From Bordetella parapertussis (GTDB lineage Bacteria; Pseudomonadota; Gammaproteobacteria; Burkholderiales; Burkholderiaceae_C): a DNA stretch of 50,206 nt. This document shows, one piece after another, positions 25,562 to 37,975 of this stretch (position 1 is its first letter; each line of letters starts with the position of its first letter). The translations under genes and the position numbers were made by a program. Under the pieces are notes generated by a model. It was not told where the DNA came from. It did no database searches and worked only from the letters and a program-made list of their open reading frames with translations. The stretch spans positions 1-50,206 of the forward strand of contig CAMDAN010000005.1 in NCBI GenBank assembly GCA_945888535.1, written 5' to 3'.

Positions 25562-27058
25562 ATGAATCGCGAATTGTTAATGTTGGTGGAAGCTATTTCA
25601 CGTGAAAAAAATGTAGAGCGTGACGTGGTGTTGGGCGCTGTTGAGGCTGCTTTGGCGCAAGCCACAAAAAAACTGTATGCCGGTGATGTAGATATTCGTG
25701 TTGCGCTTGACCGTGACAGCGGCAACTACGAAACCTTCCGTCGTTGGCACGTCGTACCCGATGAGGCCGGTTTGCAATTGCCTGACCAAGAAATTTTGCA
25801 TTTCGAAGCCAAAGAGCAAATTGCAGACATTGAGGTGGACGAATACATTGAAGAAGCGATTGAATCGGTTCCCATTGGCCGCATCGGCGCTATGGCAGCC
25901 AAGCAAGTCATTTTGCAAAAAATTCGCGACGCTGAGCGTGAAATGCTGCTCAATGAATTTATGTCCCGGGGCGACAACATCTTTGTCGGTACCGTTAAGC
26001 GCATGGACAAAGGCGACATCATTGTCGAAAGCGGCCGCGTAGAAGGCAGACTGCGCCGCACAGAAATGATTCCCAAAGAAAATCTGCGCGTGGGCGACCG
26101 GGTTCGCGCGATGATCATGGAAGTCGATTTGACTCTGCGCGGAGCGCCGATTATTTTGTCTCGCTCAGCCCCTGAGTTCATGATTGAGTTGTTCCGCCAA
26201 GAAGTGCCTGAAATTGAGCAAGGCTTACTGGAAATTAAATCTTGCGCCCGTGACCCAGGTTCTCGCGCCAAGATTGCGGTTCTTTCCCACGACAAGCGGG
26301 TCGATCCGATTGGAACCTGCGTTGGCGTGCGTGGTACCCGTGTTAACGGCGTGACCAATGAGCTCGCAGGTGAGCGCGTTGATATTGTTTTGTGGAGCGA
26401 AGACCCAGCCCAGTTTGTGATCGGCGCACTGGCTCCTGCCAACGTGTCATCGATTGTTGTCGATGAAGAGCGCCACGGCATGGATGTGGTGGTTGACGAA
26501 GAAAACTTGGCCATTGCGATTGGCCGTGGCGGACAAAATGTGCGCTTGGCCTCTGAGTTGACGGGTTGGAAAATCAACATCATGGACGCTGCCGAGTCAG
26601 CCCAAAAGATTGCCGTTGAAACCGACTCCGGTCGCAAACTGTTCATGGAGAAATTGGATGTTGACGAAGAAATCGCTGACATCTTGATCGCCGAAGGCTT
26701 TACCAGCCTTGAAGAAGTGGCCTATGTTCCGCTACAAGAAATGCTGGAAATCGAAAGCTTTGACGAAGATACGGTGAACGAGTTGCGCAACCGTGCGAAA
26801 GACGCGCTTTTAACCATGGAAATCGCCCACGAAGAAAATGTGGACGGAGTGTCTCAAGATCTTCGTGACTTGGGCGGACTCACTCCAGAACAAATTGGCA
26901 AATTAGCAGACAGCGGCGTTCACACCCGCGATGATCTTGCAGACCTTGCCACCGACGAACTTACAGAAATTACAGGCCAGTCTACGGATGAAGCCACGAT
27001 CCTGATCATGAAGGCGCGCGAACATTGGTTTACCAATGACGCCGCTTCTCAAGAGTAA
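25562..27058 (+). CDS. nusA: Transcription termination/antitermination factor NusA
   Basis: NusA binds RNA polymerase and controls pausing, termination and antitermination. The 498-residue product has the N-terminal polymerase-binding domain ([18 protein letters not shown]), an S1 domain (about 135-200; [14 protein letters not shown]), two KH domains ([16 protein letters not shown] and [19 protein letters not shown]), and two C-terminal acidic repeats, as in E. coli. AGGAGA precedes the ATG. It lies 32 bp after rimP and 24 bp before infB. Confidence 0.96.
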   Translation: MNRELLMLVEAISREKNVERDVVLGAVEAALAQATKKLYAGDVDIRVALDRDSGNYETFRRWHVVPDEAGLQLPDQEILHFEAKEQIADIEVDEYIEEAIESVPIGRIGAMAAKQVILQKIRDAEREMLLNEFMSRGDNIFVGTVKRMDKGDIIVESGRVEGRLRRTEMIPKENLRVGDRVRAMIMEVDLTLRGAPIILSRSAPEFMIELFRQEVPEIEQGLLEIKSCARDPGSRAKIAVLSHDKRVDPIGTCVGVRGTRVNGVTNELAGERVDIVLWSEDPAQFVIGALAPANVSSIVVDEERHGMDVVVDEENLAIAIGRGGQNVRLASELTGWKINIMDAAESAQKIAVETDSGRKLFMEKLDVDEEIADILIAEGFTSLEEVAYVPLQEMLEIESFDEDTVNELRNRAKDALLTMEIAHEENVDGVSQDLRDLGGLTPEQIGKLADSGVHTRDDLADLATDELTEITGQSTDEATILIMKAREHWFTNDAASQE

Positions 27059-27082
27059 TGGTCATGAAAGGTTACAAAATAA

Positions 27083-29959
27083 ATGTCAAGTACGACCGTC
27101 GCCGAGTTTGCTAATGAGCTCAAGAAATCCACCGAAACCTTGTTGGATCAATTGAAGTCAGCAGGGGTTTCTAAAACGTCTGCTACCGATGTCCTAACGG
27201 ATGCCGACAAGCACAGCTTGTTAAATTTTTTGCAAAGTAGCCACGGCACAGCCGGTGCGGAACGCAAAAAAATCACCTTAGTCAAAAAACAGACCACTGA
27301 AATCAAGCAGGCCGATGCTACGGGCAAGGCCCGTACCATTCAGGTTGAAGTCCGTAAAAAGCGAACCTTCGTCCGCCGTGAAGATGGCTCAGACGCATCT
27401 GCCGACAGCATCGAACCCTCCGTGGTTGACATGCCTGCGGCTTCGGTGATTGACGATGCAGAACTGCTTCGCCGCGAAGAAGAGGCGCGTAAGCAGGCTG
27501 AGTTCCTGCGTCGCCAAGAAGAAGAGTTAACGGCAAGACGCCAAGAACGCGAATCGCAAGAAGCCAGCGCCCGCGCTGCTGCGGAAAAAGCGGCAGCCAA
27601 AGCCCAAGAGGTCTTGGTAAAAAGCGCTGCGAAGAAAACCAAGGCTAAAACCCCTGAAGAACTAGAAGCCCAAGCTGCCGCTGAGGCCTTGGCCATTGAG
27701 GCGGCAAAGCGCGCTCTTGAAGAGGTCAAGGCTGCCGCTGAAGTGGCGTCTCAAGCGGCTGCCAAAGAGGAAACTGCCCGCGCGGTTGATCTCGGTACTC
27801 GCCGGCGTAAAGCCGAAGACGAGGCCGCTGCGATTCGCTCGATGATGTCCACCCCTAACAAGGTTGTTACCGCTAAGAAGCCAGAAGTGGTCAAGGCTGT
27901 GGTTGACCCTAAAGCGGCCATTAAAGGTACGTTGCATAAACCAGCGGCTGGTTCCACCGTTGCCAAAGCGAAACCGGGTGCAACCGGAGCGGCTGGCGCC
28001 CCTGGTGCGGGTAAAGAAGTTAAATCTTCCAAGTTGTCTAGCAGCTGGGCGGGGGACCCTGCGAAAAAGAAAGAACTCAAAACCCGTGGTGACACCGGTG
28101 CCGGAGCCGGCCGTTCAACCAATTGGCGCAGCGGCCCGCGCGGCAAACGTGGCAGTGACCGCGATCGTGATGACCACGTGCAAGCAGCCCCTGTTGAAGC
28201 ACGAATTATTGAAGTGCACGTTCCTGAAACCATCACCGTGGCCGAATTGGCACACAAGATGGCGATCAAGGCGTCTGAAGTGATCAAGCAGCTGATGAAA
28301 CTCGGTCAGATGGTCACTATCAACCAGCCTTTAGACCAAGACACGGCCATGATTGTGGTTGAAGAGTTAGGTCACACCGCTGTGATTGCCGCCCTGGATG
28401 ACCCAGAGGCATTCACCGACGATGACGTCACCCAAGCCCAGTATGAGTCCGTGTCACGCGCCCCTGTGGTGACCGTGATGGGCCACGTTGACCACGGAAA
28501 AACGTCGCTGCTGGATTACATCCGCCGTGCCAAAGTCGCATCGGGCGAGGCTGGTGGAATTACGCAGCACATTGGTGCCTACCATGTGGAAACTCCACGC
28601 GGAATGATTTCATTCTTGGATACTCCTGGACACGAAGCGTTTACCGCCATGCGTGCCCGTGGTGCCAAAGCCACTGACATTGTGATTTTGGTGGTGGCGG
28701 CCGACGATGGCGTGATGCCGCAAACCAAAGAAGCGATCAAACACGCGAAAGCAGCCGGTGTTCCGATTGTGGTGGCGATCAACAAAATAGATAAGCCGGA
28801 CTCCAACCCCGAACGCGTTAAAAACGAGTTGGTGGTGGAAGAGGTGGTTCCTGAAGAGTTTGGTGGTGATTCACCCTTCGTTTCCGTCTCCGCCAAAACA
28901 GGCCAAGGCATTGACGCCTTGTTAGAACAGGTTTTGCTACAGGCTGAAATTTTGGAACTCAAAGCGCCTATCGATGCCATGGCCAAAGGCTTGGTGATTG
29001 AGGCGCGTTTGGACAAAGGGCGCGGCCCCGTGGCGACGGTGTTAGTTCAGTCTGGAACGCTCAAAGCGGGTGATGTGGTTCTTGCGGGTCAAACCTTTGG
29101 CCGTGTTCGTGCCATGTTGGATGAAAACGGCAAGCCGATCAAAGAGGCGGGCCCATCGATCCCAGTCGAGATTCAAGGTTTGACGGAAGTTCCTCAAGCC
29201 GGTGACGAGTTCATGGTGATGTCCGATGAGCGCCGTGCCCGTGAAATTGCAACCTACCGCGCTGGTAAGTTTCGCAATACCAAACTGGCCAAACAACAAG
29301 CGGCCAAGCTTGAGAATATGTTCAGCGATCTGTCTTCCGGCGACGTCAAAATGCTGCCTATCATCGTTAAAGCCGATGTGCAGGGTTCGCAAGAAGCCTT
29401 GGCCTCGTCCTTGCTCAAGCTGTCGACCGAAGAAGTCAAAGTTCAAATGGTTTACACCGCTGTGGGCGGTATCAGTGAATCCGACATCAACTTGGCGATA
29501 GCGAGTAAAGCGATTGTGATTGGCTTTAACGTGCGTGCCGATGCAGGTGCACGTAAGTTGGCGGAACACAACGGCGTCGACATTCATTACTACAACATCA
29601 TTTATGACGCTGTTGATGAATTGAAGGCCGCGATGTCGGGCATGCTGGCTCCAGAAAAACGCGAAGAAATTATCGGTATGGCCGAAATTCGCACGGTGTT
29701 TGTCGCATCGAAGATTGGAACCGTTGCGGGTTGTATGGTCACGGGTGGCTTTGTCAACCGGTCCGCGCACTTCCGTTTGCTGCGCGAGAACGTGGTGATT
29801 TACACCGGCGAGTTGGATTCCTTGAAGCGCATGAAAGACGATGTTCGCGAAGTCAAAGAAGGGTTTGAGTGCGGTATCAAGCTTAAAAACTACAACGACA
29901 TTGCCGTGGGCGACCAGTTGGAGTTCTTTGAGATCAAGGAAATTGCGCGCTCGATTTAA
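27083..29959 (+). CDS. infB: Translation initiation factor IF-2
   Basis: IF-2 is the GTPase that brings initiator tRNA to the ribosome. The 958-residue product has an N-terminal IF2N domain, a long Lys/Glu/Ala-rich coiled region (about 130-250), a second IF2N-type domain (about 375-425, [21 protein letters not shown]), then the G domain with P-loop GHVDHGKT (about 467-474), DTPGHEAF and NKIDKPDSN, and domains II-IV. Full length and all G motifs are present. Internal starts giving shorter IF-2 forms, as in E. coli, are possible but not resolved. It is 15 bp before rbfA. Confidence 0.97.
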   Translation: MSSTTVAEFANELKKSTETLLDQLKSAGVSKTSATDVLTDADKHSLLNFLQSSHGTAGAERKKITLVKKQTTEIKQADATGKARTIQVEVRKKRTFVRREDGSDASADSIEPSVVDMPAASVIDDAELLRREEEARKQAEFLRRQEEELTARRQERESQEASARAAAEKAAAKAQEVLVKSAAKKTKAKTPEELEAQAAAEALAIEAAKRALEEVKAAAEVASQAAAKEETARAVDLGTRRRKAEDEAAAIRSMMSTPNKVVTAKKPEVVKAVVDPKAAIKGTLHKPAAGSTVAKAKPGATGAAGAPGAGKEVKSSKLSSSWAGDPAKKKELKTRGDTGAGAGRSTNWRSGPRGKRGSDRDRDDHVQAAPVEARIIEVHVPETITVAELAHKMAIKASEVIKQLMKLGQMVTINQPLDQDTAMIVVEELGHTAVIAALDDPEAFTDDDVTQAQYESVSRAPVVTVMGHVDHGKTSLLDYIRRAKVASGEAGGITQHIGAYHVETPRGMISFLDTPGHEAFTAMRARGAKATDIVILVVAADDGVMPQTKEAIKHAKAAGVPIVVAINKIDKPDSNPERVKNELVVEEVVPEEFGGDSPFVSVSAKTGQGIDALLEQVLLQAEILELKAPIDAMAKGLVIEARLDKGRGPVATVLVQSGTLKAGDVVLAGQTFGRVRAMLDENGKPIKEAGPSIPVEIQGLTEVPQAGDEFMVMSDERRAREIATYRAGKFRNTKLAKQQAAKLENMFSDLSSGDVKMLPIIVKADVQGSQEALASSLLKLSTEEVKVQMVYTAVGGISESDINLAIASKAIVIGFNVRADAGARKLAEHNGVDIHYYNIIYDAVDELKAAMSGMLAPEKREEIIGMAEIRTVFVASKIGTVAGCMVTGGFVNRSAHFRLLRENVVIYTGELDSLKRMKDDVREVKEGFECGIKLKNYNDIAVGDQLEFFEIKEIARSI

Positions 29960-29974
29960 GCGAAGTGCCAAGGT

Positions 29975-30343
29975 ATGCGTAAAAAGTCATCAACACCCAA
30001 CCGTGGTTTTCGCGTAGCCGATCAGATTCAACGGGACCTGACCGAACTGATCGCTCGCGAGCTCAAAGACCCTCGGGTGGGGATGGTCACGATCCAATCG
30101 GTGGAAGTGACGCCTGACTACGCCCACGCCAAGGTGTATTTCAGCTTGCTGGTGGGTGACCCCGCGCAGTGTGCTGAAGGGCTGAATCAGGCGGCAGGAT
30201 TTTTACGCGCCGGTTTGTTCAAGCGTTTGCACATTCATACCGTTCCGACGCTGCATTTTTTGTTCGACCAAACGACTGAGCGTGCTGCAGATATGAATGC
30301 ATTGATCGCTCGCGCCGTTGCTTCTCGCGCTCAGGAGGTCTAA
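29975..30343 (+). CDS. rbfA: Ribosome-binding factor A
   Basis: The 122-residue KH-like protein helps mature the 16S rRNA 5' end. Its sequence shows [48 protein letters not shown] and the C-terminal [24 protein letters not shown], all family signatures. It is followed after 4 bp by truB, whose Shine-Dalgarno AGGAGG lies inside the last codons of rbfA. Confidence 0.95.
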   Translation: MRKKSSTPNRGFRVADQIQRDLTELIARELKDPRVGMVTIQSVEVTPDYAHAKVYFSLLVGDPAQCAEGLNQAAGFLRAGLFKRLHIHTVPTLHFLFDQTTERAADMNALIARAVASRAQEV

Positions 30344-30347
30344 ACGT

Positions 30348-31310
30348 ATGAATGCGCCACGTGCACGGGTTGCAAGGCGCCCTGTGCATGGGGTGCTTTT
30401 GCTTGACAAGCCTTTAGGTTTATCCAGTAACCAAGCTTTACAAAAAGCCAAGTGGCTTTTTCGTGCTGAAAAAGTAGGTCACACCGGAACGTTGGACCCC
30501 TTAGCGACAGGCGTTTTGCCTCTTTGTTTTGGGGCAGCCACGAAATTCAGCCAAATGCATTTGGATGCAAACAAGGTGTACGAAGCGGTTTTACACCTGG
30601 GCGTCAAGACAATAACAGCGGATGCTGAAGGCGAGGTGCTGGTAACCCGGCCTGTCCATGTCAGCAAAGAAGATATTGAGAGGGTGGTGAAGCAGTTCAC
30701 CGGGCCTATCAGCCAGGTGCCACCGATGCATAGCGCCTTAAAGAAGGATGGCAAAGCGTTGTATGAATATGCCAGAGCGGGCATAGAGGTTGAACGCCAA
30801 GCGCGTTCGGTAACGATTTTTGAGTTGAAGGTTTTGGAGGGGCCCACTGTGGAGGTTCCCCATTTGCTAAAAATTGAAGTGAGTTGCAGCAAGGGAACCT
30901 ACATCCGCACCCTGGGTGAAGACATGGGTGAGGCTTTGGGTTGTGGGGCGCATCTGAGCTTTTTGCGCCGGATTCGGACCGGGGACTTTGCCCAAGACCG
31001 ATGCATCTCGTTGGAAGCGCTCGAAGCAATGGACGATGACGGCCGCATGAAGGAATTGTTAGAAGTGGACTCCTTGCTTGAAGGTCACATCGCGGTAACG
31101 CTTGACAGTGACAATGCGGCGAGGTTTCTGAGTGGGGTACGCAGGCGTGGCGCTTGGGCAGATGCCGCTAGTGTGGCCGTGTATGCAGACCAACCACGCG
31201 CTTTGTTAGGAACAGCCCATGTGCTCTCTGGGGAACTTATCCCCGGGCGGCTTTTGAGCCCGATAGATATCCGTGAGGTGCAGGCCCAACAGGGCGTGCC
31301 CAGCCATTAA
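30348..31310 (+). CDS. truB: tRNA pseudouridine(55) synthase TruB
   Basis: TruB makes pseudouridine 55 in the T loop of tRNAs. The 320-residue product has [20 protein letters not shown], the catalytic aspartate D50 in [56 protein letters not shown] and a C-terminal PUA-like domain. AGGAGG at 30333-30338 marks the ATG at 30348; an in-frame codon at 30318 is inside rbfA and less likely. It closes the rimP operon; typA starts 43 bp later. Confidence 0.95.
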   Translation: MNAPRARVARRPVHGVLLLDKPLGLSSNQALQKAKWLFRAEKVGHTGTLDPLATGVLPLCFGAATKFSQMHLDANKVYEAVLHLGVKTITADAEGEVLVTRPVHVSKEDIERVVKQFTGPISQVPPMHSALKKDGKALYEYARAGIEVERQARSVTIFELKVLEGPTVEVPHLLKIEVSCSKGTYIRTLGEDMGEALGCGAHLSFLRRIRTGDFAQDRCISLEALEAMDDDGRMKELLEVDSLLEGHIAVTLDSDNAARFLSGVRRRGAWADAASVAVYADQPRALLGTAHVLSGELIPGRLLSPIDIREVQAQQGVPSH

Positions 31311-31352
31311 AAGACCTTGAATTGAAATTTGAATTTAGATAGAAAGTGAACC

Positions 31353-33176
31353 ATGACAAGTAAGCAAATCAGAAACATTGCGATCATCGCCCACGTTGAC
31401 CATGGAAAAACCACCATGGTTGACCAACTTTTGCGTCAGTCCGGAACCTTTGCCGAACACGAAAAAGTGGTTGACACCGTCATGGACAACAACGCGATTG
31501 AAAAAGAACGTGGCATCACGATCTTGGCCAAAAATTGTGCGGTGACTTGGGAAGGTACCCACATCAATATCGTAGATACCCCAGGACACGCGGACTTCGG
31601 CGGTGAAGTAGAGCGTGCTCTGTCGATGGTCGACGGCGTGGTGTTGCTGATTGATGCCCAAGAAGGCCCGATGCCACAAACCCGATTCGTAACGAAGAAA
31701 GCCTTGGCTTTGGGTTTGAAGCCGATTTTGGTTGTCAATAAAGTGGACAAACCCGGTGCGCGTCCTGACTTCGTTGTCAACGCTGCGTTTGATTTGTTTG
31801 ACAAACTCGGCGCTACCGATGAGCAACTCGATTTCCCCGTGGTGTACGCCTCCGGTATCAACGGTTGGTCTTCTATGGTGGAAGGCGCTCCCGGTGAGCA
31901 GTGGGGCCCTGACATGTCGGCCTTGTTCAATACCGTGCTTAACCACGTTCCTTCACAAAAAGGAGACCCTGCCGCTCCTTTGCAGTTGCAAATTTCTGCT
32001 CTCGATTTCTCCACCTTTGTGGGTCGCATCGGTGTAGGCCGCATCAGCCAAGGAACCATCAAACCGATGATGGACGTGGTTGTGATGGAAGGTACCGATG
32101 GCAAGGCTGTCAAAGGCCGTATCAATCAGGTTTTGACATTCCAAGGCTTAGAGCGGGTTCAGGCCACAGAAGCCGGCCCTGGTGAAATCGTTTTGATCAA
32201 CGGTATTACCGAAATCGGCATTGGTGTCACGATCACTGACCCGATCAACCCAGCGCCCCTTCCCATGCTCAAGGTCGACGAGCCGACCTTGACCATGAAT
32301 TTCTGCGTCAATACCAGTCCCTTGGCCGGACGCGAAGGCAAGTACGTTACCAGCCGTCAAATCTGGGACCGCCTGCAAAAAGAGTTACAACACAACGTGG
32401 CTTTGCGGGTTAAAGAAACCGATGAAGAGGGTATTTTCGAAGTGATGGGTCGGGGTGAGTTGCACCTCACGATCTTGCTTGAGAACATGCGCCGTGAAGG
32501 CTACGAGTTAGCGGTTTCAAAACCACGCGTGGTGTTCCGTGATGTCAACGGTGAAAAGCACGAGCCTATTGAGTTGGTGACTGCGGATATCGAAGAGCAA
32601 CACCAAGGCGGTGTCATGCAGGCTTTGGGCGAGCGCAAAGGTGAACTCGTGAATATGGAGCCCGATGGACGGGGCCGTGTTCGCTTGGAATACCGAATTC
32701 CTGCGCGTGGACTGATTGGTTTTACCAATGAGTTTTTGAACTTGACGCGTGGATCGGGGTTGATCTCCAATATCTTTGACAGCTATGAAGCGCACAAAGG
32801 CGATATTGGCGGCCGTAAAAATGGCGTTTTGATCTCAATGGACGCGGGTGAAATTTTCACGTACGCACTAGGCAAGCTCGATGACCGCGGACGTATGTTC
32901 GTCAAAGCGAATGATCCGGTGTATGAGGGCATGATCGTCGGTATCCACAGCCGTGATAACGATTTGGTGGTGAACGCCACCCGCACCAAGCAATTGACCA
33001 ACTTCCGAGTCAGCGGCAAAGAAGACGCGATCAAAATCACCCCGCCGATTGACTGTACTTTGGAATACGGCGTGGAGTTTATTGAGGACGATGAGTTGGT
33101 GGAAATCACACCCAAATCTATCCGTTTGCGTAAGCGTCATCTGACCGAAGGCGAGCGTAAACGCGCTGGACGTTAA
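31353..33176 (+). CDS. typA: Ribosome-associated GTPase TypA/BipA
   Basis: The 607-residue translational GTPase assists 50S assembly, notably at low temperature. It has P-loop AHVDHGKT (residues 13-20), [35 protein letters not shown], and the C-terminal TypA-specific region ending [27 protein letters not shown]. Length is normal. The Shine-Dalgarno is weak (AGAAAGTGAACC before the ATG). It lies on the same strand as truB. Confidence 0.96.
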   Translation: MTSKQIRNIAIIAHVDHGKTTMVDQLLRQSGTFAEHEKVVDTVMDNNAIEKERGITILAKNCAVTWEGTHINIVDTPGHADFGGEVERALSMVDGVVLLIDAQEGPMPQTRFVTKKALALGLKPILVVNKVDKPGARPDFVVNAAFDLFDKLGATDEQLDFPVVYASGINGWSSMVEGAPGEQWGPDMSALFNTVLNHVPSQKGDPAAPLQLQISALDFSTFVGRIGVGRISQGTIKPMMDVVVMEGTDGKAVKGRINQVLTFQGLERVQATEAGPGEIVLINGITEIGIGVTITDPINPAPLPMLKVDEPTLTMNFCVNTSPLAGREGKYVTSRQIWDRLQKELQHNVALRVKETDEEGIFEVMGRGELHLTILLENMRREGYELAVSKPRVVFRDVNGEKHEPIELVTADIEEQHQGGVMQALGERKGELVNMEPDGRGRVRLEYRIPARGLIGFTNEFLNLTRGSGLISNIFDSYEAHKGDIGGRKNGVLISMDAGEIFTYALGKLDDRGRMFVKANDPVYEGMIVGIHSRDNDLVVNATRTKQLTNFRVSGKEDAIKITPPIDCTLEYGVEFIEDDELVEITPKSIRLRKRHLTEGERKRAGR

Positions 33177-33194
33177 GCCATTCGCAGACCGCAC

Positions 33195-34286
33195 ATGTCT
33201 GAGTTTTTGATCATAGAAGTCAAAGGGTCAGTGGGTTTAATCACCCTGAATCGCCCCAAGGCGCTCAACGCTTTGAATTTAGACATGGTGCGCGGCCTCA
33301 CCCAGGTGCTTTTGCAATGGAAGGATGACCCCCAAGTTCATGCCGTTGCAATTCGGGGCAGTGACAAAACCGGTGTATTCGGCGGCTTTTGTGCTGGCGG
33401 CGATATCCGATTTTTTCACCAAGCTGCGCTCTCAGGTGACCCCGCGCTAGAAGATTTCTTCACTGAAGAATACCGCCTCAACCATCTGATTCACAGCTAC
33501 CCCAAGCCCTACATTGCGTTCTTAGACGGCATCGTGATGGGCGGTGGAATGGGGATCAGCCAAGGCTCGTGCTACCGGATGGTCACAGGCAAAACCAAAA
33601 TGGCTATGCCCGAGACGCACATCGGTTTGTTCCCTGATGTAGGCGGCGGTTATTTCTTAAGTCGCTGCCCGGGGCACAGCGGCGAGTGGTTGGGCCTAAC
33701 AGGCCATGCCTTGGGTGCAGCTGAGGCGATCGCGCTCGGATTGGCAGATTATTATTTAGATTCGACACGGCTTCACGAAGCATGGGATGCCTTGTCATTG
33801 GCCTCAGTAAGCCAAGCCGATCCCAGTCAGTGGCTCAAAAAGTTTGCGGTCACGCCTCCAGCTTCCCCAGAGCTAGACCTCACGCGCATTGACCATTTCT
33901 TTGGTTTACCCAGCGCTCAAGCTATTGTTCACGCTCTTGAGGCCGACAGCAGTGAATGGGCCCAAAAAACCGCATCCACCTTGCGCCATCGCTCACCCAT
34001 GATGTTGGAAGTGGTTTTGCAGCAGATTCGCCGCGCCCGCACGATGACTTTGGCAGAGGATTTGCGGATGGAGCGTGACATGGTTCGCCATTGTTTTTAT
34101 ACCGCCCACTTAAACCGCAGCAGTACCAACAGCGAAACGGTAGAAGGTATCCGCGCATTGGCCGTTGATAAAGACCACAGCCCGCGCTGGAACCCGCAAC
34201 GCATTGAAGACGTTAGCACCGAGATGGTGGCTCCGTTTTTCGAAAGTCCTTGGCCGGCCCACGCACATCCCCTCAGGGACCTTTAA
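33195..34286 (+). CDS. Enoyl-CoA hydratase/isomerase family, 3-hydroxyisobutyryl-CoA hydrolase-like
   Basis: The 363-residue protein is a crotonase-fold enzyme. GGFCAGGDIRFF and the MAMPETHIGLFPDVGGGYFLSR segment (around residues 135-155) with its Glu and Asp are the signature of 3-hydroxyisobutyryl-CoA hydrolases of valine breakdown, and the C-terminal half (TMTLAEDLRMERDMVRHCF, EGIRALAVDKDHSPRWNP) also fits that group. No other valine catabolism gene is near, so the substrate is inferred from sequence only. It starts 18 bp after typA and converges on smpB. Confidence 0.85.
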   Translation: MSEFLIIEVKGSVGLITLNRPKALNALNLDMVRGLTQVLLQWKDDPQVHAVAIRGSDKTGVFGGFCAGGDIRFFHQAALSGDPALEDFFTEEYRLNHLIHSYPKPYIAFLDGIVMGGGMGISQGSCYRMVTGKTKMAMPETHIGLFPDVGGGYFLSRCPGHSGEWLGLTGHALGAAEAIALGLADYYLDSTRLHEAWDALSLASVSQADPSQWLKKFAVTPPASPELDLTRIDHFFGLPSAQAIVHALEADSSEWAQKTASTLRHRSPMMLEVVLQQIRRARTMTLAEDLRMERDMVRHCFYTAHLNRSSTNSETVEGIRALAVDKDHSPRWNPQRIEDVSTEMVAPFFESPWPAHAHPLRDL

Positions 34287-34310
34287 CAAAAGGGAAGGGA
34301 AGGGCGCCGC

Positions 34311-34784
34311 TTAACGGTGGTGGGTTTTCATGGCCCGCTCTACCTCGCGCTTGCCTTCGCGGTCTTTGATGGTGTCGCGTTTGTCGTGTTCCGCTTTGCC
34401 TTTGGCTAAAGCGATCTCACACTTAATTTTTCCCGCCTTCCAATGCAGGTTAATCGGTACCAGCGTGTAACCTTTTTGTTCGACCTTGCCAATGAGCCGC
34501 TCAATTTCAGCTTTGTGCATGAGCAACTTTTTGGTGCGAACTTTGTCAGGGCTGATATGGCTTGAAGCGGTGTTGAGGGGGCTGATTTGCAAACCGATCA
34601 AAAACAACTCTTTGTTTCTTATCACCACATAGCCGTCGGTAAGCTGTACTTTGCCTTCGCGCAGAGACTTAACCTCCCAGCCTTCCAGCACCAAACCCGC
34701 TTCAAAGCGCTCTTCAAAAAAATAGTTGTAGGCTGCTTTTTTATTGTCAGCAATGCGGGACGCGGTTTCGGGTTTTTTAGCCAT
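34311..34784 (-). CDS. smpB: SsrA-binding protein SmpB
   Basis: SmpB binds tmRNA and brings it to stalled ribosomes for trans-translation. The 157-residue product starts [25 protein letters not shown] and has [58 protein letters not shown] and the basic tail [20 protein letters not shown] longer frame to 34835 lacks family support, so the ATG at 34784 is chosen. It is divergent from ratA (80-bp gap), the arrangement also known in E. coli. No tmRNA gene was seen in the window. Confidence 0.95.
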   Translation of the reverse strand: MAKKPETASRIADNKKAAYNYFFEERFEAGLVLEGWEVKSLREGKVQLTDGYVVIRNKELFLIGLQISPLNTASSHISPDKVRTKKLLMHKAEIERLIGKVEQKGYTLVPINLHWKAGKIKCEIALAKGKAEHDKRDTIKDREGKREVERAMKTHHR

Positions 34785-34864
34785 GAACAAAAGATGGGGG
34801 CGAGAAGAAAAATTGAAAGTCAACCAAAGCAGCATGACTACAATCTCGCCCAGACCCCCATTCT

Positions 34865-35308
34865 ATGAAAACCGTTCACAAGTCCGTTCTTATTTGGTAC
34901 ACGCCGCAAGAAATGTACGATTTGGTGACTGATGTCGCAAAGTACCCCGCTTTCTTGCCGTGGTGTGACCGTGCCAATGTTCTGGCCCATGACGCACAAG
35001 GCATGACCGCTGAGATCGGGATTTCTTTTAGCGGTATCCGTCAAACCTTCACCACCCAAAACACGCATACCTCCCCCCGCTGTGTGGCCATGAAACTGGT
35101 CAAAGGGCCCTTTTCAAAGCTGGATGGTCAGTGGAATTTTTCAGACGTGGGTGATGGCAGCCAACGCGCTTGCAAGGTGGAGTTGTCCTTGCAATACGGC
35201 TTTGACAGTCCCACGCTGGGAAAACTTATCGGCCCCGTGTTTGACAAAATCGCATCTACCATGGTCGAGGCCTTTGTCAAACGCGCCCAACAGGTCTATG
35301 GCGAATAA
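34865..35308 (+). CDS. ratA: RatA-like START-domain protein (coenzyme Q-binding)
   Basis: The 147-residue protein belongs to the polyketide cyclase/START group related to Coq10 and E. coli RatA. It begins KTVHKSVLIWYTPQEMYDLVTDVAKYPAFLPWC, followed by KLVKGPFSKLDGQWNF and ends GPVFDKIASTMVEAFVKRAQQVYG. E. coli RatA was reported to block 70S association, while Coq10 relatives bind ubiquinone; which applies here is open. TACAAT lies 20 bp before the ATG. It overlaps rnfH by 11 bp. Confidence 0.9.
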   Translation: MKTVHKSVLIWYTPQEMYDLVTDVAKYPAFLPWCDRANVLAHDAQGMTAEIGISFSGIRQTFTTQNTHTSPRCVAMKLVKGPFSKLDGQWNFSDVGDGSQRACKVELSLQYGFDSPTLGKLIGPVFDKIASTMVEAFVKRAQQVYGE

Positions 35309-35663
35309 GCTCTCTAAAGAAAATAACCTGCCGCTGCGGCTGACCGTGGTGTATTCGCCTGCGCCGCGTGAAGTCACTGAATGCACCATCGAGCTTCCCT
35401 TTGCGTGTACTGCCAGCCAGTCTTTGCCTTGGCTTGCTCAAGCCCTAGGATTGTCACTCAAGCAGTTGCAACAATTGGATTTTGGTGTTTGGGCCAAACG
35501 CGTGAGTGCCAATTACGTTTTACAAACCACCGACCGAATTGAAATTTACCGGCCCCTGACCGTTGACCCCAAAGTAGCGCGCCGCGAACGTTTTGTTCGC
35601 CAAGGAGCTAAAACGGCGGGCTTGTTTTCCAAGCTTCGCGAAGGCGCTAAAGCGGGGTATTGA
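35298..35663 (+). CDS. rnfH: RnfH-family protein (UPF0125, RatB-like)
   Basis: The 121-residue protein has a ubiquitin-like beta-grasp fold typical of RnfH: LRLTVVYSPAPREVTECTIELP, then AQALGLSL, FGVWAKRVSANYVLQTTDRIEIYRPLTVDPKVARRERF. Its biochemical role is not established. The family is usually paired with ratA, as here. The ATG at 35298 lies inside the ratA end; a longer frame starting at 35124 would be entirely within ratA and is rejected. It is followed by guaB after 72 bp. Confidence 0.88.
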   Translation: MANKLSKENNLPLRLTVVYSPAPREVTECTIELPFACTASQSLPWLAQALGLSLKQLQQLDFGVWAKRVSANYVLQTTDRIEIYRPLTVDPKVARRERFVRQGAKTAGLFSKLREGAKAGY

Positions 35664-35687
35664 GTCGCTTATTTCATGCCAATATGA

Positions 35688-37205
<1,518 letters not shown>

Positions 37206-37229
37206 CCGAGCCCTGTAAAAACTCATGGT

Positions 37230-37250
37230 AAAGTAAGGATTCCTTACTTT
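37230..37250. promoter_or_regulatory. Perfect inverted repeat in front of the AbrB/PIN pair (candidate operator)
   Basis: AAAGTAAGGA and TCCTTACTTT are perfect 10-bp arms around a single T. The repeat directly abuts the Shine-Dalgarno GGGAG (37251-37255) of the antitoxin gene. AbrB-type antitoxins usually repress their own operon by binding such palindromes; in RNA the hairpin could also shade the ribosome site. TTGACC at 37202-37207 is a possible -35 box, without a good -10 partner. Confidence 0.55.
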
Positions 37251-37261
37251 GGGAGATATTC

Positions 37262-37480
37262 ATGCTTACCAAAATCACCGCTAAAAACCAAATCACGCTG
37301 CCTAAGGCGGTTCTTTCGTTGTGCTCGCCTGCAGAATATTACGAGGTTACGGCAGAAGCGGGGCGTATTGTGTTGACACCAGTACAAGTAACTCGCATGG
37401 ACGAGGTATGGGACAAGCTTGAATCATTGGGTATCAAGGAGCAAGACGTAGTTGATGCGGTTAAGTGGGCCCGCGAGTAA
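37262..37480 (+). CDS. AbrB/MazE-like antitoxin (SpoVT-AbrB domain)
   Basis: The 72-residue protein starts MLTKITAKNQITLPKAVLSL, the swapped-hairpin DNA-binding core of SpoVT/AbrB and MazE/VapB antitoxins, followed by YYEVTAEAGRIVLTPV. The C-terminal tail (MDEVWDKLESLGIKEQDVVDAVKWARE) is the expected toxin-binding part. It lies 3 bp before a PIN-domain gene, the standard antitoxin-first order. A perfect palindrome precedes it. Confidence 0.87.
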   Translation: MLTKITAKNQITLPKAVLSLCSPAEYYEVTAEAGRIVLTPVQVTRMDEVWDKLESLGIKEQDVVDAVKWARE

Positions 37481-37483
37481 ACA

Positions 37484-37930
37484 ATGCCGCTCCTTCGCGT
37501 GGTGTTGGACACCAATGTCGTTCTCTCCTCTTTGCTTTTCCGTTCTGGGCGCTTGAGTCAGCTCAGGCACAGTTGGCAAGACAAGCGCTTTGTGCCTGTT
37601 GTTTGTCACCAAACCATGACCGAATTAGTTCGCGTCTTGGGGTACAAAAAATTCAAACTCAGTCAAGCCGACGCAAATAATATCTTGGCTTTGTATATGC
37701 CCTATGTCGAAGCACACACGCTTAAATCATCTGCCAACATAGTCCATGTGCCCCGGTGCCGCGATCCCAAAGATCAAATTTTTCTTGATTTAGCGGACAG
37801 CGCAATGGTGGACTACTTGGTCACTGGCGATGAGGATTTACTTGTCTTAAATGAACCATTGCAAAAAAAAACCGCTTTCAAAATCTGTACTCCATTAAAT
37901 TTTTTGGCGAGCTTGAATACACGTGCGTGA
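37484..37930 (+). CDS. PIN-domain toxin (COG1569 family, VapC-like)
   Basis: The 148-residue protein is a PIN-domain RNase. It starts LLRVVLDTNVVLSSLLF with acidic D9, has E47 in TMTELVRVL, and the second acidic cluster RDPKDQIFLDLADSAMVDYLVTGDEDLL (D97, D116 and D118). All expected metal-binding acids are present, so it is probably active. PIN toxins of type II systems cut tRNA or rRNA; the target here is unknown. It follows the antitoxin by 3 bp and ends 45 bp before guaA, so the pair separates guaB from guaA. Confidence 0.87.
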   Translation: MPLLRVVLDTNVVLSSLLFRSGRLSQLRHSWQDKRFVPVVCHQTMTELVRVLGYKKFKLSQADANNILALYMPYVEAHTLKSSANIVHVPRCRDPKDQIFLDLADSAMVDYLVTGDEDLLVLNEPLQKKTAFKICTPLNFLASLNTRA

Positions 37931-37975
37931 TGAATCGTTTTATGTTTTGACTTAGTAACAGATTTAATTTTTTTT

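Noticed and set aside
25726..26682. 318-codon minus-strand frame inside nusA
   Set aside because: Low-complexity Ser/Thr-rich translation typical of antisense to a conserved gene; nusA explains the region fully.
29042..29971. 309-codon minus-strand frame inside infB
   Set aside because: Shadow of the IF-2 C-terminal domains, no family match and no ribosome site.
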